A stretch of 64,000 nucleotides of DNA from Phlegmacium glaucopus (GCA_015039465.1 MU130378.1:2236570-2300569); one strand, 5' to 3'. Shown: positions 1 to 11,140, counted from the first letter of the stretch. The notes: a model not told the origin generated them from the letters alone. Program-made: numbers and translations.

Positions 1-420
1 ACACTTGAAGGGTGGCAAACCTGATCACGCAGTTGAAGGCCAAGTCCGAGCTAGTCATTTGTTGATTAAACACAGTGGAAGCAGGCGTCCTTCGAGTTGG
101 AAAGAGGTGGGCGCATCGTACAAACCAATCTATCCAATTGCTGATCTTTTTAGGCACAAATTACTCGCTCGAAAGAAGAAGCCATCGAAATCCTGCGACG
201 TCATCAAGCAGAGATTAACGGGTCCTCCCAAAAATTTGCGGAACTGGCGCAGATACATTCCGATTGCTCCTCTCATGAACACGGTGGTGATCTTGGCTGG
301 TTCAAACGTGGTCAGATGCAGAAACCGTTTGAGGATGCTGCTTATGGATTGGAAGTTGGAGAGATCAGTGATGTGATTTCATCTGATAGCGGTGTGCATT
401 TGGTGCTCCGGACTGGCTGA
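1..420 (+). CDS. ESS1: Pin1/Ess1-type peptidyl-prolyl isomerase (parvulin), 3' part
   Basis: Parvulin domain of a phospho-Ser/Thr-Pro specific prolyl isomerase, which in the Pin1/Ess1 family acts on the RNA polymerase II CTD and mitotic phosphoproteins. Seen: RASHLLIKHSGSRRPSSWK, then an intron at about 107-153 (GT-AG, 47 nt), then AQITRSKEEAIEIL, the FAELAQIHSDCSSHEHGGDLG block with the active-site Cys region, the FEDAAYGLEVGEIS segment and the C-terminal SGVHLVLRTG before TGA at 418-420. The spliced frame is unbroken. The WW domain and start codon lie left of the window, so this entry is partial. The next gene on the same strand starts only 160 nt downstream. Family assignment is secure; the choice of Ess1 as name follows from the fungal context. 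Confidence 0.93.
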
Positions 421-580
421 ACTCGGATATCCGCTGTCAAATTATCACAGATGCCGCTTTCTTTGATGTACTTATCTGCGGGGTTTTTCAATACAAACTA
501 CTTGGCATCATTACCTTTTCGTACAGTCGCTCGCCTACAACAGCCACAAAGTGACGTACATACTACTGTGAACGCCATTG

Positions 581-1893
581 ATGCTTGACATCAAAGTCTG
601 CTTAACAACACCCCCAGAGCCTGGAGATATCACAGTGTCTAACATATTTCTCCATCCAATCAAGGTCAGATCTCCACAAGGATGGATTAGCTGAGGTCTT
701 ACCATCCTAATCAGAGCTGCAAAGGAGTTCCTGTCCAAAGCGCAAAATATACACCTGAAGGTCTGGAGGTAAACCTTTTTATCAGTTAACATGGATTCCA
801 ATAGCTGAACAAGCCAATTAGAATGATAGACTATGGTGTATTATTGATGCAGAAAAGGTGAAAGTGATTACTGCACGGGAGATACCAAAAGTTCTTTTTT
901 TTCAATTCTTTCTTGCACAGAACAAAACATTAAGTTGATGATTTATTCAGATGGTGCTCATTACACCCATATTCGGCAAAGATGGGACATTGAATGTCTC
1001 ATTTCCTGAGGGTTCGGGTTGTGACCCATTTTCCATACCTCTGCACCCTAACAATGACGTTCTGAAGACATGGACGTTGTAAGCATTATCATTTGTGCTC
1101 GAGATAGCGATTAATCATTCATTTTAGTCTCCCCAGAATCACCTTATGGCCAACGCACGACCCCGTAGACGGATACATTTGCGAATCCATTGCAGGTCAG
1201 CCTGGCTCTTCGGCGACTTTGTCGAAATATTTCGAGAAACCGGTGCACCTTGTCTTCAAAGGTCCAAATCCGCGCCCAATACCTCCAACGACATCTTTTC
1301 CTGACTTGAAGGCAACCGCCAAGTATCAAGATCTATATCCATTGCTTGTGCTCTCTGAAGAAAGCACAAAGATGATCGATGCAGAAGTCAAGAGTCGTGT
1401 AGGGACACAGCAGATAGACGAACGGTGGCGAAAGGAGAATGTGGCCATAGAAAGGTATATTCTCCAGGCCTGTGTCCGCTATACTAAAGTATTTGACCCC
1501 GGCTTGTCCCCCTCAGATTTAGGCCGAATATCGTTTTCAAAGGCGGCGGTCCCTTTGCGGAGGATAAGTGGGAGGAAATTTGTATTGGTTCCGAGGGCAC
1601 TCCGTCTATTACGCTGGTGTCCAAGTGCACAAGGTGTCTGGTGAGTACTTAAGAATGCGTCAATTCAAAGATTGAAGGAGTATAGTGATTTTGATTTCAT
1701 TAATCAGTTGCCCAATGTCAGCCCACAGACTGGGGAAAGAGATAAGGCGGTCCCATTCAAGGTGTTGATGAAATTTAGGACTGGTTTGGATCCGACATAT
1801 AAGCTAAAGCCATGTGTCGGCTGTAATGGCGTACCAGCTGGAGATGGAGTGATTACGGTCGGAGATTGGGTGTATATCAAGAAGATGATCTAG
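581..1893 (+). CDS. MOSC-domain protein (molybdenum cofactor sulfurase C-terminal/mARC-like)
   Basis: Spliced from at least six exons: about 581-664, 715-768, 822-890, 951-1078, 1128 to about 1450, and further exons to the stop TAG at 1891-1893. The N-terminal beta-barrel reads MLDIKVCLTTPPEPGDITVS, NIFLHPIK, SCKGVPVQSAKYTPEGLE and NDRLWCIIDAEKV, typical of MOSC_N. The MOSC core has FRPNIVFKGGGPFAEDKW, then SKCTRCLLPNV, whose Cys matches the conserved molybdenum-ligand region of mARC proteins, and the end KACVGCNG-like motif (here KPCVGCNGVPAGDG). Start at 581 is the first in-frame ATG giving a normal N-terminus. Members bind Mo cofactor and reduce N-hydroxylated compounds; substrate here is unknown. 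It sits 160 nt after the Pin1 gene on the same strand. Confidence 0.88.
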
Positions 1894-2327
1894 AGACGGG
1901 CTATCATGAGATAGATATAGGAGTTTTGAGAGTTTTCTTCTGCAAATGGGGTGTTGTTTTACACGCTTGCGTTGATTTTTTGTGTGAACTCTGTTTATGG
2001 GAAACTTCTCCAAATCCTGGGAAAAAGATACCAGATGGCCAGGAACAGGATGAAAAGATCCGAGATGGCAAGCCGAATAGCGTGAATTGAGTGCCAAGCT
2101 GTACCTGGATCCGGAAAGTCTGCATTTGAAAGCTGTGGAGGACGCTGACTTGGTAGCCCGGCCGCTGACTCCTGCATTTGCAGGTCACGTGTTTATCATT
2201 GTACGATTGGATCAATGGCTCAACGAGAGTAACCTGATCCTGTACTTACATATATCTACATCCTCGTCGTCGTCTTGCATCCGACAGCGTCCCAGCTCTC
2301 ATTTCGCCCATCCTAGACCACAGAGTG
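1894..2327. other. Intergenic stretch between MOSC gene and deubiquitinase gene
   Basis: About 430 nt carrying the 3' flank of the MOSC gene and the promoter/5' UTR of the deubiquitinase gene. ORFs on both strands here are short and resemble nothing I recognise. No repeat seen. Confidence 0.5.
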
Positions 2328-5300
2328 ATGGCAAGGTCGAAATGGATATCTTTCGGGGCGCAACAACAACTAGACCGCGCAGCCGCAAAGTCAATAAATG
2401 CTTCCACCGCTTCGTCATTTCCCTCGTCGGCGGATGCGAAAAAGTTTGGTCTCGAGAATGTATGGTTTATTATCCATCTGTTGTATTTCGTTTGCTCAAC
2501 CGCTCCACCCAACTATGTCTCCTTCATCAGTTCGGTAACACTTGGTGAGCACCTTGATATCTTCATACTACCCAAGTCCTAACACGCATTGACTTATCGT
2601 GATAGTTATGCGAACTCTGTTCTTCAGGCATTATACTTTTGCACACCATTTCGTGACCTACTACTGCAAGAGGTTGGCCCAGTTCATCCACAGCAAGATC
2701 ACCCCAGTTCTCCGGTAGCCCCTCCGACACCCAATAAATCTCCTCCTCCCCTTACACCGCTAAGACGGAAGCCCGAACGAAAGCCTTCTATTTCTGGGCC
2801 CTCATCCGAGGTAGCTAGTGGCAATTCCTCCCAAGTTGTATACCCTATTCCTGCATCACCACCAACTCTCTTCTCCGCACTCAGATCTCTCTTCCTTCAT
2901 ATTTCTAGTAATCCCGGAGAAAAAGGGACAGTAGCTCCCCGCGCTTTTATCGACAAGTTGAAGGAGCTCAATGAAAACTTCCGGTCAACAATGCATCAAG
3001 ATGCACATGAATTTCTCAACTTCCTGCTCAACAGAATAGTCGAAGAAATTGAAGAAGACAAGAAACAGGCACAGAATGGTGTCGGCGGAGAGGATTGTGG
3101 GTGATGATACGTGAATATGATATAATTTTCCTCTGATATCTTCTAAAGTGTCAGGTTCCGTTGCAACCCTAGCTTCCAAAACTACGCCCACCGTCACCAC
3201 AGCCTCTTCAAATTCTGGCACTCGACGCCAAGACGCCACACTTGTGCACAAATTGTTTGAGGGCGTCTTGACAAGCGAAACGCGCTGTCTAACCTGCGAA
3301 ACTGTGAGTTGCTCACACAATTGAGCATTTTGGCTACCTCTTATCTCGTTACATAGGTATCTTCCCGCGACGAATCCTTCCTGGACCTCTCTATTGATAT
3401 CGAACAAAATTCCAGTTTAACAGCATGTCTCCGGCAATTCAGCGCAAGTGAAATGCTCTGTCAGAAAAATAAGTTTTTCTGTGATTCCTGTTGTGACCTA
3501 CAGGAAGCGGAAAAAAGGTACCCTTCATTCCGCTTGTCTTTCCATCAATCTAACTCTATTGCGACTGTGGATCTATAGGATGAAAATTAAGAAACTACCG
3601 AATGTGCTCGCTCTTCACTTGAAGCGCTTCAAGTATCAGGAAGATGTCGCCAAATACATTAAGTTAGCCTATCGTGTTGCCTTTCCTTATGAGCTCCGAC
3701 TATTCAATACTGTGGATGACATGGATGACGCTGATCGTCTTTATAATTTGTTTGCTATTGTAGTACACGTCGGAAAGTGCGTTTGCCCTCTTCTATTCTT
3801 GGTGCTGTGTTGCTCATGTTTTCCTAGCGGGCCTCATCATGGACATTACATCTCTATAATTAAAACTGCCGGAACCTGGCTCGTCTTCGACGATGACAAT
3901 GTTTATCCAATACCAGAAAACGATATTCCCAAATATTTCGGAGATTCAACCTCTGGATCTGCCTACGTATTATATTACCAAGCTGTAGATATTGACTTAG
4001 TCTCTCTGGGTCTTCGCCCCTTGGAACCATCTCCAGAAATAATCACGAACCTGATACCGTCGCCGCACCGATCTCCTGCTCTCCAATACCAAACCTTGGC
4101 ACCAGTACCGGCTCTACCACCTGGTCTTAATCCACATTCACTTGCATCATCCGAAATTGATGCCGATCATAACCATCTACCTCCTACTACCCCTTCACCC
4201 GTACCACTATATTATTCCGAACCCGAAGAGGCTGTTACAATCCCCATGTCAATTTCAACACCTCAATCCCACGATTTACCTACAGCCAGCTCTGTGGTGG
4301 CATCATCGCCAGTGACTTCAGGGTTTGGAACGTTTATTAGCACCATTCGACGCGCCCCATCAATGTCCGGGGCACGAGGGAATATAGGAGCGCTACCAGG
4401 TTACGTCCCAAATGGAGGTGGGGAACGCCGGTCCACGACTGAGAAAACACCAAGGCCTTCGACATCAACACCTTCGTTTGCTGTCTCTGGAGAAAGGTCA
4501 CAAGAACTGCCGCCACCATTACCTCCATTACCTCCTGGTATCGTGAACCGTTCAAATTCACCCTCGAATGTTGCACCCCCGAATGTCAACCCCGTATTTA
4601 ATACCCAAGTGACTGATTCCAAGAAGGACAAGGAGAAAGACAAAACAAAGTCGGCCGGTGGCTGGTTCGGTAAAAAAAAGAAGAGTCTACGGATTACCGA
4701 GAAATCTCTGCCAGACTCTGGTGTGCCATCCCCATCCCTGTCCCCAGCTATCAAAGGTGACGAACATCACGGCTCGCACACACATTGGTTCGGCAATCAT
4801 GCATCGCCATTGTCGTCTTCACCAAACGGTGCCGCTATACCTACAGATTTCACTGGTCTTCGACCGGATGGTTCGAAGTCTGAAAAATATCAGCGTGATC
4901 ACAGGCTGAATGGATATCATAGAGTTCCTCCGCCAGAACCAGTCTCCTTATTCCATGTGTCTCATTCGCATTTAACTGATACACCGTCAGCCACTAGTCG
5001 TCCTACGCTTTCACAGTCTCGGTCATCAACGTTGTTAGAGGGTTCAGATACGGGATCAAGTACACCAGTTGACTTTCCGTCAAGGAAACCATCACTTGTC
5101 CCATCCTCAGCGGATCGGTTCCGCTCCCTCATCGACCGCAAGAAAAGTGTTGAATTGAAGCCTCCTTCACCTTCCTCCTCCTCCCGTCCTATGACTGCGC
5201 CTTCATCCCCGAGCCACATGACAGAATTTAATCGTACGCCACCTCCTCTGCCGCCAAAGGTCAATTCTCACCGGTCCAACGTGAGCTTGAGTGACGGTCA

Positions 5301-5703
5301 AACATCCCCAAGCTACATGACGACGGCGTATAATCGTATGCCACCCCCTCTTACGCCACCACATATAGTCAATTCTCACCGGCCCAACATGAGCTTGAGT
5401 AACGGCCAAACCCTGCTTTCCACAGAGCCTCAAAACATAGCGAAAGGCAAATCAAAGTCTGCAGATGTAGATGGCTCTTCAGCTAGTGATAAACCAACCT
5501 ACATGCGGGGTCTGCCAGTTTCCGAGTCTCCAACATCATTAGCTGCGTCTGTGGGTCAGAACAACAGTGTAGGAAGCACTAATTCGACAACCTTAAGTAT
5601 TAGGCGAGCAACGCGCAAGTTGAGCTTGGGCTTTGGAAAACGAGATAAAGAAAAAGACCGCGAGCGAGATAGAGTCTCGCCAAGTGGTTTCACCAGATTC
5701 TAA
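2328..5703 (+). CDS. creB: Ubiquitin carboxyl-terminal hydrolase, USP12/USP46-CreB type
   Basis: Cysteine protease that removes ubiquitin; in fungi this subfamily (Aspergillus CreB, yeast Ubp9/Ubp13) works with a WD40 partner in carbon catabolite control. Start ATG at 2328 gives [21 protein letters not shown] 14 nt micro-exon (2531-2544) lies between introns 2460-2530 and 2545-2605 and builds the Cys box [17 protein letters not shown]. Then [12 protein letters not shown], two CxxC zinc pairs (CLTCET and CDSC), [14 protein letters not shown], and the His box [13 protein letters not shown] with WLVFDDDNV. Introns also fall near 3100, 3305-3355, 3510-3580 and 3778-3828. After the catalytic domain comes a disordered Ser/Pro-rich tail of roughly 550 residues, much longer than in USP12/46, with poly-Pro motifs, a Lys-rich block and a charged end (EKDRERDR). 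Confidence 0.92.
5206..5412 (+). repeat. Tandem repeat inside the deubiquitinase tail
   Basis: Two adjacent units of about 34-36 codons: [20 protein letters not shown] with [12 protein letters not shown], then [20 protein letters not shown] with [12 protein letters not shown]. They are similar at nucleotide level too, so this is a recent in-frame duplication. Each unit carries a PPPLxPP proline motif of the kind bound by SH3/EVH1 domains (inference). Confidence 0.8.
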
Positions 5704-6036
5704 CTTTTGGATCCTGGCTGAAGGATGGACACCAAATAAGAGCTTGTAATTTCAATTTGCTTTTGTCATTATTTTTGAGCCCTCTATAGCGTTTGAAACT
5801 GTAGTTGTGTTTTTTTTTTGCATTATTTTCCTTTGTTGTCATCATCTACACCGGCTATTTACTCTGTATTGTTCTTATCTGGTTCTTGATTCGATGGGTG
5901 CCTTGCCCTTCATCCAACATGCTAAGCGATGATATGTTTGGTTGGCTTCAAAGTACATACATGTATACTATATAGGATGATTATTATAATAAAATATGAG
6001 GAGCCGATTACCACAAATGGCTATTCGTTGGCAGTG
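5704..6036. other. Convergent 3' intergenic region
   Basis: About 330 nt between the stop of the deubiquitinase gene and the stop of the F-box gene on the other strand. T-rich, no gene or repeat seen; presumably both transcript ends. Confidence 0.5.
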
Positions 6037-8039
6037 CTATTGCTGCTGTCTCGCTCGTTCAGCGATGTCTTGTTGTCTCCATCTGAAGGCAAGTTTTTGA
6101 TGTGGCTCGTAGTGGCGGGGTATATCATAAACGTGGATTACGTCTTCGCTTTCAGTAGATATGCAGATCCTGGAAGTGGTTTCGTCCCATGTAATCACAC
6201 TCATACCTCCATTGTCATTTACTCGGCGTTTTATTTGATACGATTCGATTTCCCTGAATGCACGGTAGGGTTCGGCAAGTAGGGTAACGGCGGGCATGTC
6301 GGGCTGCGGTGCTGGAAACCTTGGAAACGTTATAGCAGCCGGACTGAAGCGACGCAGTCTGACCAGCATCTCCGAATCTCCGACAGTTGACTCGAAATTG
6401 TACACCAACACTCGTTCACTTCCGGGTAGAGCACGTGCGCGGTGAGTGGACATATTCACGTACATCTTGGTGGCAGGAAGATCATATCGAAACTGGCCCA
6501 ATTCCGACCGGGATGCCCTGACCCTCCAGTAACGTAGACCACATAGGCCACCAGATGGAGCTTCAAGTGAGGCGAATATCCAGAGCGTTGGTGGACATTC
6601 TTCCGGGAAATGAACCTTCGGATGGCTATCTGACGTTTGTTTCATATAGGAGCCAGGGTCAGAGATAGAAAATTCAGTGATAATATCCCCTGGCGAGAGT
6701 TCAAATAATTCTCTCTCAGCTTCCGGACTTCGATTATGCAGATCGGAGTGCCTTGGAATAGAATATCTTTCGAAGAGGTGAGATTCCTCGCTTTGTGGTA
6801 GGATTGAGATAGAACGAATGACCAAAAGGTCCGTCTGGCCGGGAAGGTGACGGAGGGCGCGAATCCTATGTGGCTATAGAATTTAGGTTGAGTCAGCAAT
6901 TAAGAGATACTTATAAGGGGGTACGCACTGCGAGAGGAAAAAATTGACTACAATTACATTCAAATTGTGCCCCAACCTGACCATCGGAAAGATTGATGAT
7001 GACAACCATTGATCCTCCAACCACTAGCAATAGCACGGGGGTGTTTTCGATCACGGACAAGGAGGGGCAAGTAATTTCTAAGCTTCGGGCAGCAGTGTAC
7101 TTTGCTGCTACACGAAATGGCCTGTCCAAGCCTCGGAGAAACGCTTCGTACTCAGGAGAAGGAACATGGAATGGTGACTGTAACAGCTGCTCTAAGATCT
7201 CCAATGAGAGATGTAGACAGACAGCTTCGTATGTCATATCTCCAGCATAAGTCGCTTTTTTATGACTCAATGCGGAAACATTGATGCTGGTAAAACAATT
7301 CAAATCCATGCTTGGTTATAAAAGGTGGGAGGCACGTACTAATTACTTGGATGACCGCTAAACTTTCTTGTAGTATAGGAGATCATGATTCCTTGGTGGC
7401 CGTTGCGGTCCAGATACTGTACTTGCAAGTCAAACGCCTTGTGCGGGATATGAAAACGCGCCAGCGCTCGCGAACCACTCCTCGTATCCAGAACAAAAAC
7501 CATGAGATAGAAGCGAAGGTTGGATCGATCTCTGACGGAAGCGATGACAAAATTTCCCCCAGGAACCATTTTTATGTCGACAACTTCTAGTTGCGACTCA
7601 AGGCATCGATGTGAGTTCAGATTGATGGCATCTACACAACGCCAAGCAGTTGCGACTTGAGCAGCGTGAACAACAAGTGCTTCAATTTCAAAGCCAGAGG
7701 ACTCAGCCGCGTAGTCAAGAGATGGTCGAATTTGGGGTACGTCAACGTTCATTCGGAGTTCCAGAAATCTTTTCCATATGATCGGTTCATGGGTTATCAT
7801 GTAGAAGAATTTGTTAACCTACACGAAAACAATTCAATTAGGATCAACAGACGATGTCGGTCGAGATATACCTTGCGCAAATTCAGTATGTTCTTGATAT
7901 CAAGATATGGGATCAAGTCATCCAATATGATATCAGGATCCACGCGACTAATAAAACATTGTGGTGTTTGTTTCTCGAAATTCCCCGCAAGCCGCTTGTA
8001 GAGGTCGCGGGCAGCAGCCAGGTAGTTGTTAACGGACAT
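6037..8039 (-). CDS. F-box protein with long C-terminal region
   Basis: Start ATG at 8037-8039 (MSVNNYLAAARDLYKRL). An F-box-like segment PDIILDDLIPYLDIKNILNL runs across an intron (about 7818-7868) into VNKFFYMITHEPIIWKRFLE, the usual LPxELxxxIxxxLxxxxLxxLRxVxKxFxxLxxxxxLW pattern. Downstream exons join in frame: SYTTRKFSGHPSNY then INVSALSHKKATYAGDMTYE, and FFPLA then PHRIRALRHLPGQTDLL, giving about 560 residues ending EIAERARQQQ-like (QQDIAERARQQQ) with stop at 6037-6039. The C-terminal part is rich in beta strands (VLLLVVGGSMVVIINLSDG, LWIFASLEAPSGG), suggesting a propeller-like substrate-binding part (inference). Presumed SCF ubiquitin-ligase adaptor; target unknown. Confidence 0.75.
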
Positions 8040-8353
8040 GATGTGTGGGGGTGATATTTAGATTCATTGGGGTAGCAATCTTAAATGAAAAATTGAAGTG
8101 CATTGTGACCGTTGAGGAACAAGATTACCTTGTAAAATAAATTGTTCTATTTCAGGAATTATATTATATAATCAGTCTATGGTTGTCAAGGACACAGACC
8201 GTAGTCTAGGAAGCTGTTGATTATGTAGTACAGAAAGCTGGTTAAATTCAATAGACAGAGAGGAGTAGTCATAAATAACACCTAAAAGTACAAATAGGAC
8301 AAGACCAGGCGAGAGAGGGAAACCAAGAAAGCAAAGTCAGATAGAGGAAGGGG
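8040..8353. other. Intergenic region, AT-rich
   Basis: About 310 nt between the Zn2Cys6 gene (stop at 8354) and the F-box gene start, both on the minus strand. Contains AT-rich runs but no gene or repeat I can support; it should hold the F-box gene promoter. Confidence 0.45.
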
Positions 8354-9130
8354 TCATACCAATGCTTCTCCAACTGTGAAATGAACATGATCACCTTCAC
8401 CAAGAGTGAGCCTCACAGGGAGCCGGGGGTCAATTCTGACCGGGGCACTAGAACCCACATAGAAATCACCACGGCTGAAGTTCCGGGTAATGGCTGCCGT
8501 CTCTTCTTCTGTGAGATTGCGCGGGCGCTTATTGGGGCGGAACGTTGAGGTGGATGCACCAGTGAATGTTCCGTTGTAGTCATAATATTGTTGATGTGAC
8601 AAATTAGGCGCTTGTAGAGTTGCATACATTGGTGGAGGCGCAAATTGGACGTTGGTGGGCGCTATTGGAGATGGAAACGATAAGAAAGATGGGTTGCAAT
8701 CAGCGCGATAAGATGTACCAGGCGTCTGATGTCCGTGATGATCTTGCGCATCAGGATCTGGATAGGCACAAGTGGTTCCGAGGCCCCTTTTGAGACAGCT
8801 CTGCACTCGTATTGAAGAAACCGAATGATACAGGAAGGAGGAGAGCAGAACCAACCTGACATGGCAATACTTCGCTACATCTTGTTTTGCCAGTGTGACA
8901 AGCGACACAAGCCCTCCGTACCGACGGTGCTTTAGCTGATTTGAAACAAAAAATCAGGCACTGAGAGAATAATAAATATGTTTGGACCAACGTTTGCGGT
9001 TGGGCTCTGCTGACACTGGCTGTGGATTCAGCTGAGCATCTTGCTGCTGTTGAAGTTGCTGCTGAAGCTGCTGAGCATCCATGGACGGCGGGGCATCTTG
9101 TGCCGGTTCATCTGTGGGGATGGCCGACAT
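8354..9130 (-). CDS. Zn(II)2Cys6 transcription factor, small
   Basis: Start ATG at 9128-9130: MSAIPTDEPAQDAPPSMDAQ followed by a Gln-rich run. After an intron (about 8940-8994) the binuclear zinc cluster reads RRACVACHTGKTRCSEVLPCQ, then a second intron, then SCLKRGLGTTC: C-x2-C-x6-C-x5-C-x2-C-x8-C, the full six-Cys Gal4-type motif split by an intron between Cys4 and Cys5. The rest (about 150 residues) is low complexity with KRPRNLTEEETAAITRNFSR and ends GDHVHFTVGEALV. There is no fungal-specific middle homology domain, so this is a short member, about 220 residues. It is transcribed away from a bHLH gene with only 193 nt between the starts, so the two factors share a promoter region. Confidence 0.85.
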
Positions 9131-9323
9131 TTCTGGCGTTCAGGACTTGACGGAGGTGCAATTGCGGGCTAACAACGGGCGAGCACCGCACACAACCCTT
9201 AAACCTTCCCGGCAACCGCCGAGTCCGTTTCATCACACACATGTGACTGCCCGGTTATTCAATAACCGGGACCGGAACGCTACTTAAGCCGTTGGTCTTG
9301 ATCCTTTACCCGACAACGGCGCC
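9131..9323. promoter_or_regulatory. Bidirectional promoter between two transcription factor genes
   Basis: 193 nt between divergent start codons. It contains CACATGTG at about 9237-9244 (an E-box, CANNTG, the site class bound by bHLH proteins such as the one encoded next door) and, 5 nt further, a perfect inverted repeat. Confidence 0.55.
9250..9270. promoter_or_regulatory. Perfect 10-bp palindrome in the divergent promoter
   Basis: Arms CCCGGTTATT and AATAACCGGG around a single C. CGG half-sites facing each other are the usual contact of Zn2Cys6 dimers, but here the triplets are CCGG-flanked and 10-15 nt apart. Candidate operator for the adjacent Zn2Cys6 factor; no binding evidence from sequence alone. 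Confidence 0.5.
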
Positions 9324-10124
9324 ATGTCCCATTCTTCTCTGCAACCTCCTGTCCCTTTTGTAGACTTCGAATTCACATTCGATCCATCACTCTCAAATTT
9401 ATTTCCAAATCCACCTCCATTACCATCCTCTGCAGATCTATTTTCACCAGCGGAGACAACGGACCTTCTCGGCTTCCTCGACAACTTTGGTGATTTCACT
9501 TATGACTTTAACCCCGCTTCAAACGAGTACACGTCAAAACAAGACCTTTATGATCATGTTCCAACTACCACTGCACCCTACTCAAATCCACATATGCACA
9601 CCGTTCCGGAGCGGTCTACAAGATCAAAAGCTAAAGCGCGTTCGGCATCGGTACGGGGCAGCCAAAAATCATTTAAGCTAGTTCGACCGTTGTTGGATGA
9701 TGAATCCCGTGCCATCAGTCAAGCTCGTAGTACAACATCAGAATCATCGAGCACAACCCCATCCATAGTCTCGATAGATCCTCTTCCAGGCGTTACCACT
9801 GCCCGAACAAAACCTTTATTGTCGACTCCTCAGAAACGGCTGAATCATATCATTTCGGAACAGAAACGACGGAATGCAATCCGCGATGGTTATGCTCAGC
9901 TAATCGCGCTTTTGGCTCCTGCAGGGTCAACATCCGGCATCGGGATGCCTACTCGTGGACGGCCTAAGGGTAGCGGTAATCGTGGAAAAGGTCAGAGCAA
10001 GGGGAAAAGCGGTGTTTTATTCCGTGCAGTGGAATATTGTCGCTGGTTGGAAGAAGGACGAGATCGTTTGCGAGACGAGGTCATTAGAGCGGAAACAGCT
10101 GCTGGAAATCGACATCCATCATAA
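9324..10124 (+). CDS. Basic helix-loop-helix transcription factor
   Basis: Single-exon ORF of 266 residues. The bHLH domain is near the C-terminus: KRLNHIISEQKRRNAIRDGY (basic region with the E-box reading His-Glu-Arg type pattern H..E..RR and helix 1), a long Gly/Lys-rich loop (GRPKGSGNRGKGQSKGKSG), then helix 2 VLFRAVEYCRWLEEGRDRL. The N-terminal half is acidic and aromatic/Pro-rich (FVDFEFTFDPSLSNLF, LLGFLDNFGDFTYDF), likely an activation region. The loop is unusually long. The architecture resembles fungal Ino4/CBF1-like bHLH proteins; exact orthology not decided. Divergent from the Zn2Cys6 gene, with an E-box between them. Confidence 0.88.
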   Translation: MSHSSLQPPVPFVDFEFTFDPSLSNLFPNPPPLPSSADLFSPAETTDLLGFLDNFGDFTYDFNPASNEYTSKQDLYDHVPTTTAPYSNPHMHTVPERSTRSKAKARSASVRGSQKSFKLVRPLLDDESRAISQARSTTSESSSTTPSIVSIDPLPGVTTARTKPLLSTPQKRLNHIISEQKRRNAIRDGYAQLIALLAPAGSTSGIGMPTRGRPKGSGNRGKGQSKGKSGVLFRAVEYCRWLEEGRDRLRDEVIRAETAAGNRHPS

Positions 10125-10302
10125 TGCTTTGCACCAGGACGGCTATGGAAAGCAAATACCCACTACTAGTACTACTGTATTCGAAAAAGTAATTATTGTA
10201 TCACTACTTCTAAACTGTATCCAATGCGATTCTGATGGGAATTAAACATGGGAATTTGCATATGCATGAGAGTCCATCACTTACGTCCATGCTATTTATC
10301 CC

Positions 10303-11140
10303 ATGCCTCCTGTTCCTATACCACCACCACCACCACCACTACCACCACATCCATGGCCCATCCCAAAATTCAAACTTACCATTGAAGACCTTGACCATGA
10401 AGGTGTTGACATCTTCCTCACCGCCGTGGAACCCAAAGTGGCATTGCGCGAAGCCGTCATGGCCAGCTTCAAATGGCTCTACACACCGGAAACTGTACCT
10501 ACCTAGTTGGTCTTCAATGATGCTCATCAATCATTTCCAAGTTGAAATTTTATATCCAAAAGTGTTGAGCAAATTTCGCTTGTCTTGCGACCGATGGAAG
10601 GTGTTGCATACACTTTTGGCACCAACAAACATAAGGAAATTCATTTCTCTCTCGATTATATCAAGAGTTCGGCCAAGCGCGCTCGTGATGAGATCATGGG
10701 CGTTCTAGTTCACGAAGTCGTCCATTGCTATCAGTACAACGCCTACGGTACATGTCCTGGAGGACTTATCGAAGGAATTGCAGGTGAGAGCTGACGTCTT
10801 GGCTCGTCTTGGCTGCATTCGCCTGCTCTTGTCATGATATTCTGAAAATAATGGCGTTTCAACAGATTTTGTTCGTCTACGTGAAAGGCTCGCTCCTCCC
10901 CATTGGAAGCGAACGCCTGGAGAGACATGGGATGCAGGTTATGAAAAAACTGCTTTTTTTCTCGACTGGATCGAGGAACGTTACGGAACCGGAACAATAA
11001 GCGAACTCAACGCAAGCATGAAGGGTACAATATACCGAGAGGCAGTATTTAAAGATCTTACAGGAAGAACGGTTCGAAAACTCTGGAACATGTATCGCGG
11101 TGTGACAGACAACAAGGAAAAAGCCCTGGTACTTCCTTAG
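10303..11140 (+). CDS. BSP (basic secretory protein) family metalloprotease-like protein
   Basis: Begins MPPVPIPPPPPPLPPHPWPI (a CCACCA repeat at about 10318-10346). Core: VALREAVMASFKWLYTPETV, then LVLRPMEGVAYTFGTNKHKE, HFSLDYI, and the zinc-binding HExxH in LVHEVVHCYQYNAYGTCPGG, followed by LIEGIADFVRLRERLAPPHW and a C-terminal helix set ending NKEKALVLP. Intron 2 (about 10784-10865) is canonical. Intron 1 is odd: the family-like join PETVPT to VEQISL needs an intron 10503-10562 starting CT instead of GT, while a canonical GT at 10495 with a later AG keeps the frame but drops five residues. No signal peptide seen. Peptidase activity is inferred from the motif. The last exon marks one edge of the downstream tandem duplication. 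Confidence 0.8.

Noticed and set aside
4401..4754. Minus-strand ORF of 117 codons opposite the deubiquitinase tail
   Set aside because: Shadow of a low-complexity coding strand; no start context or domain.
10235..10708. 157-codon ORF starting upstream of the BSP gene
   Set aside because: It is a frame shifted against MPPVPIPPPPPPLPP and does not contain the HExxH exon in frame.
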